DNA of 64,000 bases from Pomacea canaliculata (lineage: Eukaryota > Mollusca > Gastropoda > Architaenioglossa > Ampullariidae): NCBI RefSeq assembly GCF_003073045.1, contig NC_037591.1:21795319-21859318 (forward strand), read 5' to 3'. Of this stretch, positions 1 through 11,827 are shown piece after piece. Made by a program: the position numbers and the translations under genes. The notes below the pieces were generated by a model. The model worked only from the letters and a program-made list of their open reading frames with translations, was not told the origin of the DNA and searched no databases. Position 1 is the first letter of the stretch, and each line of letters begins with the position of its first letter.

Positions 1-1336
1 GCTTTAAAAAGTGAAGGACGCTAAAGCCAAATTTAAAAAATGTGATCTTTGTGGTAAAGAAGGGAAAGTTTAGAACATAGAACATTCCCGCGGAAAGCAG
101 CAGACACAAATCTCATTTAGTGGGAAAAAATCATCGACGACGAAGATAATAACTAGCGTTTGTCCGATTCTGGCAAGGTAAGAGACAAATACAAACCATT
201 TACATTAAAAAAAATTGGTGGTGTCTCTCACCTTCTCTCAGTGAGTGCGTGCATGTTTGTGTAGAATGTAATGATTGAATTTGAAACTTTTTCCGCGATT
301 ACATAAATATCGTAACATTAATAATCTTCATGTTCATATCTGGACTCGTGGTCTCCTGACTAACAATGACACAGATATAAAGTCAGCTGATAGACACAGA
401 ACCATTACAGTCTATTTTATCGTAAAATAAAAACTAACATTAAAAAACTAAACTTTTTCATTTGGCGATTCACTTGTTGGTGCTCAGACAGAACTGCATT
501 CAAAATCAGTTGAGATATTTGTATTTTAACAAACCGGACTAATTTTTATTGTGACAAAGTCAAAATAACAATAACGAAGCTAATGTTTGCCTTGGCAGAG
601 TCTGGCAAAGACACCAGATACAAACAGTCTCACTTGTTCCAGTATTCAGGACATAGACAATTTGACCTAGTCAGACTTCAAGTCCAAGGAATTCAGTGAT
701 TCCTGTCTACAAAGATGATGATCATGTATGAGCTTAAGTCATGTGGCATTGCATACAGACAGTATAGCTATAAACAATCATACACAGTTATTGCTCACAC
801 AACATTGTAGTAATCTGCAAGTCGCTGAAAATAAATTAGTGAATGCTACATATGATTCAAGAAGACAGAAGACATGTAAAGTAGAACATTTGGCAAGTTT
901 ACTTCAGGAGCCTTGCACGACGTCCAAATGAAAATGTTTGTGAAAACATTTAAATTGCCTGGCGAGGCTCTTTATTTTAATGAAACAGGCATGTTCAAAG
1001 CACGAGGTATTTCCCACAGGTAGATAGCGTCTGGGGGATCAGGCACTGGTTTGCACGTGAGGTTGTCGGCTTGTCTTCCGAAATTCGCTGTAAGCTGGTG
1101 TGCTGCTCGGCACAAGCTTATATTCCATGAGCAGTTTTAGTTTTAGCCGAGTGTTCGCGCGCCAGCGATCCATCCAGCACTTAGCGAGAATCCGTGCTGC
1201 TGGCCACAGGACTTAGATGCGGAATAGCCAGCGCCCTGCTGGACCCTGTTTTAGAGAGGACATATTAATAACATGGGCTGATATTTTCTTTGTTGGAAAA
1301 TCCACTTTGAATTTAAAGTTCGAAGACGTTATTCAT

Positions 1337-1400
1337 GCCATGTCACAGTATATATTTAATATAATAATATTTAAGTAATATTTAAGTACTGTGACAGGGC
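1337..1400. repeat. 14-bp inverted repeat with A/T-rich loop
   Basis: The arm at 1337-1350 (GCCATGTCACAGTA) and the reverse complement of 1387-1400 (GCCCTGTCACAGTA) differ at one position. About 36 bases, almost all A or T, separate them. The shape fits a small foldback or MITE-like remnant. No coding content is present and I did not identify a target-site duplication. Confidence 0.6.
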
Positions 1401-2119
1401 GCCTTCCCTAGCCACGTGGGGGAGAAGGGGCAGCAAGACTAACTAGTTCACTGTGTCTAGAAAGTTGTCTTGGGCACGACACATCGCATTTACCTCTATT
1501 GACAGAATCAGGTGCCTATTTCTGATAACCAGCTGTTGGGTGGGCAGAGGGAATTTTCTAGCTACAGACCTTAGCAGGGCTCAGACAAGCAGCCTGGTGA
1601 AATCACTCCCCTTCAAAAAAAAAAAAAAAAAGACAGACACAGACACACATATATATATAAGGTACGTGTGTGGGTGGAAACAAGACGCCAGTAATGGCAA
1701 CTACAAATTATTCCCTTCGAAAACCTTTAGGAAAATAAAACAAAAATATGGCTTACTTGACATTCAAGTACTCCCCTATCATCAGAACAAACGGGTTAAA
1801 ATAGCATTAACGGCTGATAGATGTCATAAAAAATTCGCTTTGCAGTTCAGCTTGCAAGAATATTTTATTGCGATTAGCCGGAGAATACAAGCCGTCGTTT
1901 GGCGTATCTTACTGTCAATGCACAATAAACTTAATATTTGCTTTTTTTGTGTGTGGAGAGAGTGCGTGAGAGTCTGCTGTGTCTCAGTTTTGTATATTTA
2001 TATTATTTACATGCTCGCATTTTTGATGGCGATTTACTCATACATTCTGAAACAGAGAAATTTTACAAACCTATATTGTAGACTACTGCTGAGTTAAGTG
2101 TGCGTGACTGCACGCGCGC

Positions 2120-2164
2120 GTGAGTGTTTGTATGCTTGCGTGCGTGCATGTGTGTGTGTGTGTT
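2120..2164. repeat. GT-rich microsatellite
   Basis: An interrupted GT/GC repeat with an uninterrupted GT run near the end. Confidence 0.7.
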
Positions 2165-3126
2165 TAATTAAGCGGAGAACAGGGTTTTTACTGATAACTC
2201 TACGCATCTTATCCAGAAGTCATTAATCTTCTTCCTCTTAGAAAACGTCATTCTAATAGCTGCCGTAAAAAAAAGTTCAGTCGAAGCCTTGCCCTTAATA
2301 AATAACATTAATCATCATCATAATAATGTACATCAAAACAATGTTGCAACGGAAATGTATGGGAAGAGCATAAAATACGGATAGGTAAAGGTCATCCCTG
2401 ACCTTTTCAGATCGTTTGGGGAGTGAGGTGTTGAAAACGTCGTGATTCTCGGGGTGTGAGGGTGGTGCCATTTTCGAGCCATTTACTCTAGAAAGAAAAA
2501 TAATTTTCTTTCAAAATATTTACTATTTAGAATTTTTTCCTCCACGCGTTCCCTCGACATTTTCCTCCTTATATCAAGATCACTTGAAGCAATATTTGCT
2601 CTTATCTCTTATACACGATCTTTAATTTTTAAGTTATTTCTGAGGGAGATATGGAGAGTTGTCGCCATATATTTGTTCGTTTCCAGATGTTCAACAAAGT
2701 GTGGCATGCTTTAACCGATAACCTGTTTGGAATGCATGGGAACTGAATCCGACTTATTTGTTTCAACAACCTCTAGGAAAATATAACAAGGATGTAGCTA
2801 AGTTTAAAATCCAGCTATTCCGGGACATCAAAGGGAAAGCGGCAAAAATAACTTGAGGTTATTCTGGTGCAGCCTAAAAAAAAAAATCTGTACTTAGTTC
2901 ACATCAAGCGAATCATTTCGTGAATGCGATGAATTCAAAACAGTCCTTTATTATATTGTACATTCATTGCAATCTCTTCTGTGTGGGCGATTGAGAAAGA
3001 TTAAAAAAACATGACAATGATTCTGGTTAAAAGTTTATTATCGAGAAAATACTGATTTGTATAAACGTGTGTAATGATGTATTTATGTATAAATTAATAT
3101 TATATGTACACATTTCTTTCTTTCAG

Positions 3127-3369
3127 GGGAAAATGATGTTCTGTACTTATTTCTCGTTCGTTCCCCTCGATCATTTTCCAAAACAAAGTACGGATACTTC
3201 AGTGGTGCACAGAATTTCACTCGGGCCGTCGCAGTTCTGCTGCTCCTGCCGCTGCTCAAGACGTTCACTCAACTACGGGACACCACTCTCATCATGGCGG
3301 GCATCGTGTCCAAAGTTGCTGGCCTTGTCGTGCTGGGCTTGGCGAAGGAGCAATGGCTTGTTTTTATAG
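3127..3369 (+). CDS. SLC46-like exon (first visible)
   Basis: The acceptor TTTCAG at 3121-3126 and the donor GTATGT at 3370 define the exon. It starts with two bases of a split codon and ends with one. It encodes the loop and two helices of the C-terminal half, including LIMAGIVSKVAGLVVLGLA. Confidence 0.85.
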   Translation, partial: GKMMFCTYFSFVPLDHFPKQSTDTSVVHRISLGPSQFCCSCRCSRRSLNYGTPLSSWRASCPKLLALSCWAWRRSNGLFL

Positions 3370-5774
3370 GTATGTTAGCTTTATTCCGTTTTTGTTTTAT
3401 TTTATTGTTTTCATTTAGTTTTTTTTTTTTTTTTGCTTTGGGAGTAGAGTGCGTGTCTTTATTGTGTTCGTCTTTCTGTCCTTGAGACTTGCTCTCTCTA
3501 ATCCCGTACATACTTCCGACATATATTTTGTTTTCCTTCTCCCCTCCCCCTTTCGTTGTAAGGAGGTTTTTTTGAACCTATTCGACATAGCGAAAGGCTA
3601 TAAATCTATTTTTGATTGAGTGCTTAAGACGCAGAAGAAGACGCAGGTAAACGAAATGTGAGTGTAAATGGGGAACTTGGTGCGAGCAAGGACATTATAA
3701 ATATTCGCTCGGAAGGATGATATCTTGGGGTGAGGGTGGGGTTGGGTAGGTGGGGAGGGACACACACACACACAGAGGAAGGGGAGCTAAGCTGATGGTT
3801 TGACATCGTGTAAGCAACAAAAATACTAAACCGCAGGTGGAAAAAATACGCATGATGACTTTAATTACTGCTTAGGTTCTAGGCCCCTATCACAAGGGGT
3901 GGATATACATACATATGTAAAAAGTCGTACCATCACTTATTAATAGTTTATACAACGTTTTAACGAAACTGTAATGTCTTAAAAATAGTGCAATGTCAAA
4001 TATCTGATTCGTCTTTATCCTGCTAGTAAATAATAGCATTAACGTAAAACGTGGCATGCATCTGTGTGTGTGTGTGAGATGTAGCTCAAGATATTTTTGA
4101 CAGACAAAAATAAGTTGTAATTCCTCTAGCAAATAGTTTTAGATGTTAACTTGTTAAAAATGTATTTTAGGGCATGAACACTTATTTGAGAGCCGTCTAG
4201 CTTCGAATATTGGGATTCGTAATAAAACAGTTTATATGAGGGCTTTCTGTAAAGAGGATCTGAAAAAGTAGACATGGTGTTGTTTATCAGTGGAAATGTC
4301 GAAGTGCCATTATTCCTGGAAATTCTTATTTAAAAAAAAAAAGCCGTAGGGACTGTCATGTGTCAGCGAGGCTGTAAAATGTCACTGACCGCTTTTCACC
4401 TCTCGTCTAGCTAATAAACAAGAGAGAAACTCTTAGAGATGTAGGCAGCAGTAAGATGTAGTACCAGGATGAGAGGTTACTTGACTGATGTATTTCTCTG
4501 GTTGTAAGCTGAGCCCTTGTCGATTGTTTTTCAGTTGTTGCGCTGGGTGCTCTGCAGGGCTTCCCTTCGGCAGGACTTCGGGCTTCTATGGCCAATTTCG
4601 TAAATAAAGGGGAACAAGGTAACTGACAGTCGAGTTCGTCCGCCCCTTTCTAACGGCGTTATTTCCCTTGGATTAGTCCTCCGCCATGTCGGTGAAGCCT
4701 AATTTTGTTGTTGTTCGCCTATATATGTATTAATCCACTTGGAGGCCAGCTTTTGAGATAAAGTGGCAGTCACATGAAAAGCATCCACAAGTCCCTACAG
4801 CTTGATGTCGATATGTCAGGCCAGACCTTTCAGTTCTGAGGGAGCCTAAATCTCCTGTAGGATATTTTATCCCCGAATTCTCTTTCATTCTTTCTTATAA
4901 ACTTTTTTTTTTTTTAATTTTTAAGGAAAAGAATTAAATTGAAATTCTGACTAGTGAACACCTGCCACTTTGAATCGTACGCTGTAATAAAATCCAGGAG
5001 CAACAAGAAACATACTTACCTGTTGCGCGACAGATAATTAGGTTTTTAGTCGCCCTTGGCTTTTATTAACACTCCCTCCCCCCCACACACACCTCTCCAG
5101 GAGACTAGCTTCCAATACGACTGATGAGCTGATATCGCCTCAGCACGTCTATACTTATAGTTTCCCCAAGTGCTGCATTTTGCAAACCTCAGATACTTGT
5201 GGATGTATATTGTCTTTGCTTTTTAAGCAGAAGTAGATTTCAGATTGTTTGCACTTGTTCTAAACTGCACTGTCTACCATATTGTGACAGGTCGACTGTT
5301 TTCTGTGGTGGCAGCCACTGAAGGTGTCGTGACCCTGGTCTCCACCCTCCTCTTTAACAGCTTGTACCCCGCATCTCTCTCTTTCCACGATGGCCTCTGC
5401 TTTCACGTGGCTGCTGTTTTAGTCGCGGCCTGCTTCTTCCTTGTTTGGTAATATTCAAAATGTTTACAAATTTTCTAATCTTAAAAAAACAAGTATTGTG
5501 TAGTTTGAGACAGTCTGACATGTTTTTCGAGCACTAGTTGGCTAGCCAGACATTATATCTGGATGGTTAAAGTTAAGAGTTCTGTCAAAGAACTGTTGTA
5601 AGCCTGTTGACTTTGGGTTGCAGCTGGCAGCACTTCGACTTGAAGCGGGGAGTGAATCTGTCCAAACCTCTCCAGTCAGCAGTGTCAGAAGAGAGCGAGG
5701 TGAATAGTGTAGAGACTTGTACTTCCTCAGTACTGAATGACGAGGCAAGCAGCAGGGTGGCCAGCAAAATGTGA
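3127..5774 (+). CDS. SLC46 / proton-coupled folate transporter-like protein, C-terminal part
   Basis: Four exons (3127-3369, 4535-4618, 5291-5447, 5624-5774) join in one frame with GT/AG borders and matching phases, giving about 211 residues and a TGA stop at 5772-5774. The protein opens with ENDVLYLFLVRSP and KYGYFSGAQNFTRA, a pattern typical of the second half of SLC46 major-facilitator transporters. About five hydrophobic helices follow: one after FTRA, then LIMAGIVSKVAGLVVLGLA, VVALGALQGFPSAGL, GRLFSVVAATEGVVTLV and FHVAAVLVAACFFLV. A hydrophilic cytoplasmic tail closes the protein. Known members have 12 membrane helices and about 450 residues, so the N-terminal half is missing from the visible model. 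Family members import folates or related solutes, or export lysosomal solutes. The substrate cannot be told from this part, and SLC46A1- and SLC46A3-like members cannot be separated. There are no frame breaks. Confidence 0.85.
4535..4618 (+). CDS. SLC46-like exon (second visible)
   Basis: An 84-nt exon between the acceptor GTTTTTCAG and the donor GTAACT. It encodes VVALGALQGFPSAGLRASMA and a short charged turn, and its phase matches both neighbours. Confidence 0.83.
5291..5447 (+). CDS. SLC46-like exon (third visible)
   Basis: The acceptor GTGACAG and donor GTAATA bound the exon. It encodes the last two membrane helices (GRLFSVVAATEGVVTLV and FHVAAVLVAACFFLV). It ends two bases into a codon, which the next exon completes to TGC. 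Confidence 0.83.
5624..5774 (+). CDS. SLC46-like terminal exon
   Basis: The acceptor TTGCAG is at 5618-5623. The exon encodes a hydrophilic Ser/Glu-rich cytoplasmic tail beginning CWQHFDLKRGVNLSKPLQ and ending ASSRVASKM before TGA. Confidence 0.82.
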
Positions 5775-6273
5775 AGGGAGCGAGCATGTTCCCCCTGCAC
5801 CCACCTTCGAGTCACTCGCTAGCTTACTGACCCGTGACCTCTCCCCAACCATGACATTGTATCTCAAACTATGCTTGACATTTGTCTCATATTCCAAACC
5901 AGATTTCTACTCCGTGTGAAGTAAAAGATTGCATGTAAAGTTAAAATCACGGATAAACAAAGGTGACATTAATTTTTTTTTAATTAATGAAAATGATATC
6001 CTCGCCATCAGGAGCAGCATGTTGACTTTCTTTCTCTGGACGTGACCAAGAGATCGTGCTACCACCTTGTGTTTTAATCAAGGCAGTCTTGGAAATGGTG
6101 ATTACTTGTTAATGAGTAGCTTTCACTTCCATACTGTATTTTTTTCACTGAACAATCATTGATATTTCGCGATTCAGCATCAGACATTTTTAAACGAATG
6201 TTCTTTATATTTCCTGAAGTGTCCTTAATGTTTCCTGAAGAAGAAGAGGTATGGTGGGTTTGCCGGATTTTTT

Positions 6274-6279
6274 AATAAA
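6274..6279 (+). promoter_or_regulatory. Poly(A) signal of the SLC46-like gene
   Basis: AATAAA lies 500 bases after the stop codon and is followed by T-rich sequence. It is the first good hexamer downstream, so it probably ends the 3' UTR. Confidence 0.6.
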
Positions 6280-7826
6280 CAGTTTTAAAAATCCATGCCC
6301 TATTCTCGTTTTTGTTTTTTGCTTTTTTGTCTATTTTGATATTCTTGAATTTATTTTGGGGACATGTTCAAATTACACAACAAAGACTAATGCGCAGCAA
6401 GGGCAGATATAAAGAGAAACACAATTTCATCATTGAGAATCCGTAATAAAGACTTGAGAGCCTTAACTGACAGCTTTAATGAAGAACTTTAATTGACGGC
6501 TTTGACAGGTTTAATTCTCGTTTTAACTGATAGCCAATCAAGAGTATGCAGGGATGGTTTGCATGTTCATTGGAAGACGAGACTAGCAGTCGAGATCTGG
6601 ACATTTTGAAGCTTGTGAATGAGGTACTCTGGACAAACTGTAAGAAGATACAATAGTCTTATGTAGATAGAGCTAAAGAACAAATAAGAATCTTAGTAGT
6701 CTGAATTAAGAGAGTATGGTCTTGCAAAGTTTGTAGTAAGCAGCACAACAGAGGATAGAAACATGATTGTCAAGAGATATATTATGAAACCCACGTTTCT
6801 TGCTGAAATGAAGAGGATACCAGCATCGTCACTTCAAATAGAGACAGTGACAAATAGAGACAGAGTCGTGCAACATTAACAGATGTTCTGCCTAACATTA
6901 ACATCTAGACAGTTCCAAACAATGTTTGTCTGTACAGCCAAACCACATTTGTGCAGTAATGTCAGTCATTTGCTTAGGAAAGATTGTAGCAGCTCTTACA
7001 AACAAGTAAGTGTACTCTTACACACAAACACGCACAGAAAGAGCGAGAAAAAGAAATAAATTCCTTTCTTTATCTGCTTTGTCTTTTTGTTTTCATTTAT
7101 CCTCCGAACTTCACAGTAGGTCGTCTTTCTTTAAGCTGCTTATCGTTGGTAGTTTTTCTAGTGCGAGGCAATCAGTTTTCACGTTGACAGGATTTTTTTT
7201 TTTCTGTGTGTGTTTGTGTATGGTTTACTCTTTCCAGAAAATGGAAAGATGATTATCAGACTCTCCCAAGCACCAACACGTTGCCAGAAACCTTCGTTCA
7301 CTGCTTGAGGACACTGTAAGTGTCCACGCTAGGGTTTTCTGTCTTCAGATGAACAGTTTTGAAAGAAAAACGGTCGAACTGTAGATGGAATATGTACTCA
7401 GCTGACCTCGACTCGGAAGTGAGAAGAGGACACTGGAACCGGGAAAACCGCTGTTGTTGCAGACCATTATATATATATCTTTTTTACTTTCCTCTTCCTA
7501 ACAAGGTAAAGAGAGACCATTTTGACATCAGCAAAAAACGGGTTTGAAAAAGAAAGTTAATGATGCATAGAAAGGGTGCGCTGCGCGGAAACTGATTATA
7601 ATGTTCTCATGTTAACTTCCTATTTGCTGTTTCTACTTGCTGCCTATCAGACCATTTTTGTTTGTGTCATGTGTTTTGTTGCTTTACTTTCTGCTTCCTT
7701 CTTTGTTTGACACCTGTACCCGCACGCACGTAGCCGCTCCCAAACGGTTTTCATTCTATTTGTGTAAGACTGGGATGGCAGCTTACAAAAGAAGAGGTTG
7801 TTATGACTTGATACAGCTGCTAATTG

Positions 7827-7851
7827 CTGTTGCTGTTGTTGTTGTTGTTGC
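7827..7851. repeat. GTT trinucleotide microsatellite
   Basis: A short GTT/GCT tract. It creates open frames on both strands (poly-Gln or poly-Val) that are not genes. Confidence 0.7.
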
Positions 7852-7924
7852 CGCTGGTTTTTTTTTTTTCGTGGTTGTGATCCTTGTTGCTGTTCTTCCT
7901 TTTCCTTATTCTTTCTCTTAAGCA

Positions 7925-8070
7925 CTCGTTACCTAATGAGGATCGGATTCCCAGGTTCAGATTAATGTTTGTTTATTTGCACGTAGCACCTGTTTACACG
8001 GGTTTGCCGTGAGCCTATGCTGCTGGCTCGGCTCTTTCCGAAATTGTTTACTGTTTCGGTTGGCAGCTCA
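7925..8070 (+). mobile_element. SINE-like remnant, family 2, copy 1
   Basis: A B-box-like AGGTTCAGATT near 7954 is followed about 50 bases later by TTTGCCGTGAG and CTGCTGGCTCGGC. The same order of motifs occurs at 16308-16425, so the two blocks look like diverged copies of one element. No clear A box or flanking duplication is visible. Confidence 0.4.
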
Positions 8071-8573
8071 GAATTCACAACGCAAACTCCAATCTACTCT
8101 ACTAGAGATCAATAAGATTTATTCCGTTAAAAAAGTCGGTAGTTGTGCAAACCCAATGGGTCTTTAGCGATCGACAACAAAATAGGTTTCTTAGATAAAG
8201 AGAGCTGAGATTTTATTTGTTATTGTTTTTTAGACATTTTCTTTTATTATTATTGAAAGCATTTTATTTTATTATTATTCAAAGTATTTTAGTTTTTAAT
8301 ATAATAGAAATTTGTTTATTTTTTTAAATATTAAAATTTATTTATTATTAAAATTAATGTAATTGGATTATTTATAAATCAGCCTTGACCTTTCCTTCCG
8401 AAAACATTGAAAGTAAAACATCTTTCATGGAAACGTGTTTTATTTCGCTTCTCTGCTTTTAGAAACACTTCAACCTTGTAGCTTTATTTTCTTGAACCAA
8501 TATTGAAAGTGAAGTGAACATTTTCCTTGAGTGACAATGCTCGTGTGTATTTCATGGTAGTATGGTGTTGTTG

Positions 8574-8812
8574 AAGTAGATGACCATGTCCAGACAGAGG
8601 ACCAGGTGAAGTTGACACCAGTGTACCGTACGTTGGTGGTGTTTGTGGGGAGCATCCCTGGGGCGGTGGCTCAGAACATTGCGCACGAGTGTGTCGAGAC
8701 CGCAGCGTCCACATCATCTTTGCGCACGAAACAATGACATCTACGCATCTATGTACAAAGGTGAGGGATACCTGGAGGTAGTGACAGTGATGAACACCAC
8801 AACATGACAGTC
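8574..8812 (+). pseudogene. Exon-like block of unknown origin
   Basis: On the + strand one frame reads VDDHVQTEDQVKLTPVYRTL, followed by VVFVGSIPGAVAQNIAHECV, with GC-richer codons than its surroundings, up to a TGA near 8727. A second frame then reads NNDIYASMYKGEGYLEVVTV until a TGA near 8810. An AATAAA lies at 8899. The frame change and the lack of good flanking splice sites suggest a decayed 3' exon. The opposite strand also has open frames here, so the coding direction is not certain. I do not recognise the family. Confidence 0.2.
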
Positions 8813-11359
8813 GGTGTTGCCGCCATGGCCAACTGACGTCCGACTGACTAAACACAGCGAGGACCTGCCAGGGTTATGATATATGCATACACAGGTGAAA
8901 TAAAGTCCACCACGAAGAATAGTGGGTTTTTTTATAATTGTTTTGTTGGGGGAGAGGGAGAATGAAGGTGCAGGCAGATCAAAAGTTTCTTTTATAGTGA
9001 CACTCGTTCATGATACTGACCTTGTATTTTCGTGTGGATGGAAAAGATTAGGTATTATATAAAGTCTTTACAGATGGTGCCAGCACATACGATTGAAATA
9101 TTGTGCTTAAAAATGGTTGTTCCATACTGCGCTAAGAGGGATTTGAGAAATTAAGTTCACTCTTATTATAGAGAGGAGTTTCACATCGGTACATAGCCTG
9201 CTTACCTGCAGACAACTTCATTCTGTCGCCAGGTGATTCTGAATTCAGGTGAGAGGGAGAACGATGAAACCTCACGCTCTCATATGCGTACAAAGATAAT
9301 AATGCTTGTTGTGGTGAATTATTACAAAGTTATTATAATGTACCAGTTAGGGACAATATGATTTCACCAAGCACACAGAAACACACAAAGCAAATACGCA
9401 CGGGCGAACAAAGATATGCAAGAATACACGCGCTCGCACGTGCATCGCTCAACTTTTCTTCTCACACAAACAAAACTGACAATGGCTTCTAACCTTACTT
9501 ACAGTTTACATGTCGTAGCAAGCATAATTCATTTTGCATTATTGCATTCTGAGATGCCATCCTCTAAATCTTGTTTGATACCTTGGTTATGTAGATACCT
9601 GGATATGTAGATATGAAAGTTGAATCCCTAACAGTGCCCCTGTATGGCCGATGAGCGATGAGCCTGTTGAAGCTTCTGTCACGTGAATCCGGGGCCTGGA
9701 CGGGCGCGGTTTCATTTAAACCCAAAGTCCTTTTCTCAGGGCCCTTGATGTATTCTGCCTTCTCTTGCGGACACATACTTCACGACTTTCAGAAACAGTG
9801 AGTTTTCTAACTTTTATAATTAGCAAAAAAGGCTTGTGTACAAAACAGTTTTAGTTTGTACTGTGTTTTTATGAATTAATAACATTTAAATAGATTTTCT
9901 TGTATGCCAGAAGTCGATTTGAGTTTTGTATACTTGATATCTCAAAGATAAATATTCACTCTCTCACCTAATTTCCGTAAAATGAGCTGTCAAGATATTA
10001 GAAATCAGCAGTTTGGCATTTCATGACGTCACAGGTAACCGACAGTCTGATAAAATTTCTTCAGCTATTTTTTTTTAATTTTTTGTAAAAGTACATCATA
10101 TGTCGGAATCATGTCCTGCTAAACAATCTATTCTTGCATCGAATTCATCTTAACTTCTACTTTAAAGCATTTCACTTCAAACCCACACGGACGAAGATAC
10201 AGCTACACCTTGACACGTCACAAGGTGTGAAAAGGAAAACAAAGCAAAATTTAAAGGCTTAGTGGAGTTAAAATTCGTCGATCAGTCGAATTGCCACCTG
10301 CTCTGCGGCAGGACACTTTCTGCTACTGTCACCTGTGTTTTCTTGTTCATAGCTCACTGCTCGTTCTCCTTCACGTGCAAACCGGCTTTTCCAACTTTTT
10401 CTAGCTTTTATTTAGGCTTTAGTATTTTTTTCTTTAATAAATATCTAGTTCTTAGTTACAGCACAGCAAAACTGAAAGATGTAAAATAAGCAGTGACATC
10501 TCGAAAGCTATTTATGAAGCAGACAAACCTGCAGCTGAAAGATTGTTCCCTTGTTTGAGATGACATTTGTTAAAAGATAATATATAAAAGTCGAAGACAT
10601 GATGCCATCAGTCAGCAACGAGTCAAGTCATACAGGAGAGAACAACTAACATGATTAAACTGCCGCACAGAAATAAAATCAAGAAGAAAAGAATGCAATA
10701 AAAATTCTCTTTGTTGACCCCATGTTCCATCCATTGCATTGTGAGAACATTCAGAACAACTTAGTCATACCCCCAGCTCGGATCAGTGTACTGACATTCG
10801 TTTCAACATTTTTTTCTGCATTGGAAATAGCTTGTTATTACGGTCACTAACTGCTTTTATTTATTCCACTGGACAGACGAGCGTACCCCTGTTATTAAAT
10901 AAAACATAAGCACCTTTTTAAGAGAAGAAATAGTTTTATATTTTATTAAACGATGGCTTCTAAACACGGGCTTAGTCAAGACTCCAAGAAGGATAAGACT
11001 GACTTAAAGATTTAGACGAGTTTAAGTGTAGGGACAAATACTATTCCCCATCTGTTTCTCCTGTTATTGTACATTGTCTGTCCTGGTGAGGAACTCAGCT
11101 GATACCAGAAGTGGCAAAGTTTTATTTCCAATGATGTAGATAAAACTTAGCAGCTTTACTTGAACTGTCTCACTCTTTGAAACACAAAATGACTGACAAG
11201 TCTCTATTAAACCTGTCACCAACTAAAATGTTTCGCCAGTCCTCCATTCAGTGAACAAACATACAAACAGATGCAAACTATATCTTATAACATACGTATA
11301 AGCACATTGAATGAAATACACTACTCATGTGGAGATCAAAGTATAAAATGTTTTTGCAG

Positions 11360-11375
11360 TAACTTGGTGCAAGCC
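11360..11375 (+). promoter_or_regulatory. Short 5' UTR segment before the mucin-like start codon
   Basis: A good acceptor (TTTTTGCAG, ending at 11359) lies 16 bases before the ATG at 11376, so an untranslated first exon upstream is likely. An in-frame upstream ATG at 11271 exists, but the hydrophobic signal peptide starts exactly at the ATG at 11376. Confidence 0.4.
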
Positions 11376-11588
11376 ATGAAGAGCAATGTGTTATTAATGA
11401 GCTTCGTCGTCGCCACACTGCTCACCTTGATGCAAGGGCAGACAAGCCTGGCTCAGCAACTGGGGAATTTCGACCCCCGTTGGCAGCAGGCGGGGAGGAT
11501 GTTCCCTTTCCTTGATTCCTTCAGACAGCCTTTTGAGTTAAGCCCTGTGTCCGCGTTAAGGATCCAATCCCCTCAGGCACGAATGCAG
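11376..11588 (+). CDS. Mucin-like gene exon 1 (signal peptide)
   Basis: It codes for MKSNVLLMSFVVATLLTL and then a short mature segment (NFDPRWQQAGRMFPFLDSF) ending in phase 0 at the donor GTATAA. The h-region plus the small-residue cleavage site decided the start. Confidence 0.75.
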
Positions 11589-11738
11589 GTATAATTATTA
11601 AAGAATTTTTATTTTTGCTGGTTTCCCCATCTGTTTCTTTCAAGTCGTCACCTTCATCGTGATCATGACCCAAATGACAAGAACGACTGAAAAAAATTCA
11701 TCATCATCATCATCATCAATCATCAATCATCAATCATC

Positions 11739-11827
<89 letters not shown>

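Larger units (their letters stand above)
1..3126. other. Non-coding stretch upstream of the SLC46-like exons
   Basis: I found no supportable exon here. The stretch is A/T-rich and contains a poly-A run near 1615-1631, a GT-rich microsatellite near 2120-2164 and a 14-bp inverted repeat at 1337-1400. The open frame at 1453-2097 runs through low-complexity sequence and has no protein-like composition. Because the exon at 3127 starts with a split codon, this stretch is probably at least partly an intron of the SLC46-like gene, whose 5' exons lie further upstream or were missed. Confidence 0.5.
6280..11359. other. Intergenic stretch between the SLC46-like and mucin-like genes
   Basis: No supported gene. 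It holds a GTT-type microsatellite (about 7827-7851), a SINE-like remnant (7925-8070), a doubtful exon-like block (8574-8812) with an AATAAA at 8899, A/T-rich runs around 8220-8360, and a perfect TGACGTCA at 10024-10031 about 1.35 kb before the mucin-like start codon. Confidence 0.5.

Noticed and set aside
1453..2097. Open frame of 214 codons
   Set aside because: It runs through a poly-Lys A-tract, CA/TA repeats and low-complexity sequence, and has no domain.
8484..8855. Minus-strand open frame of 123 codons
   Set aside because: It is antisense to the exon-like block; its Cys/His/Pro-rich composition looks like a shadow reading of the other strand.
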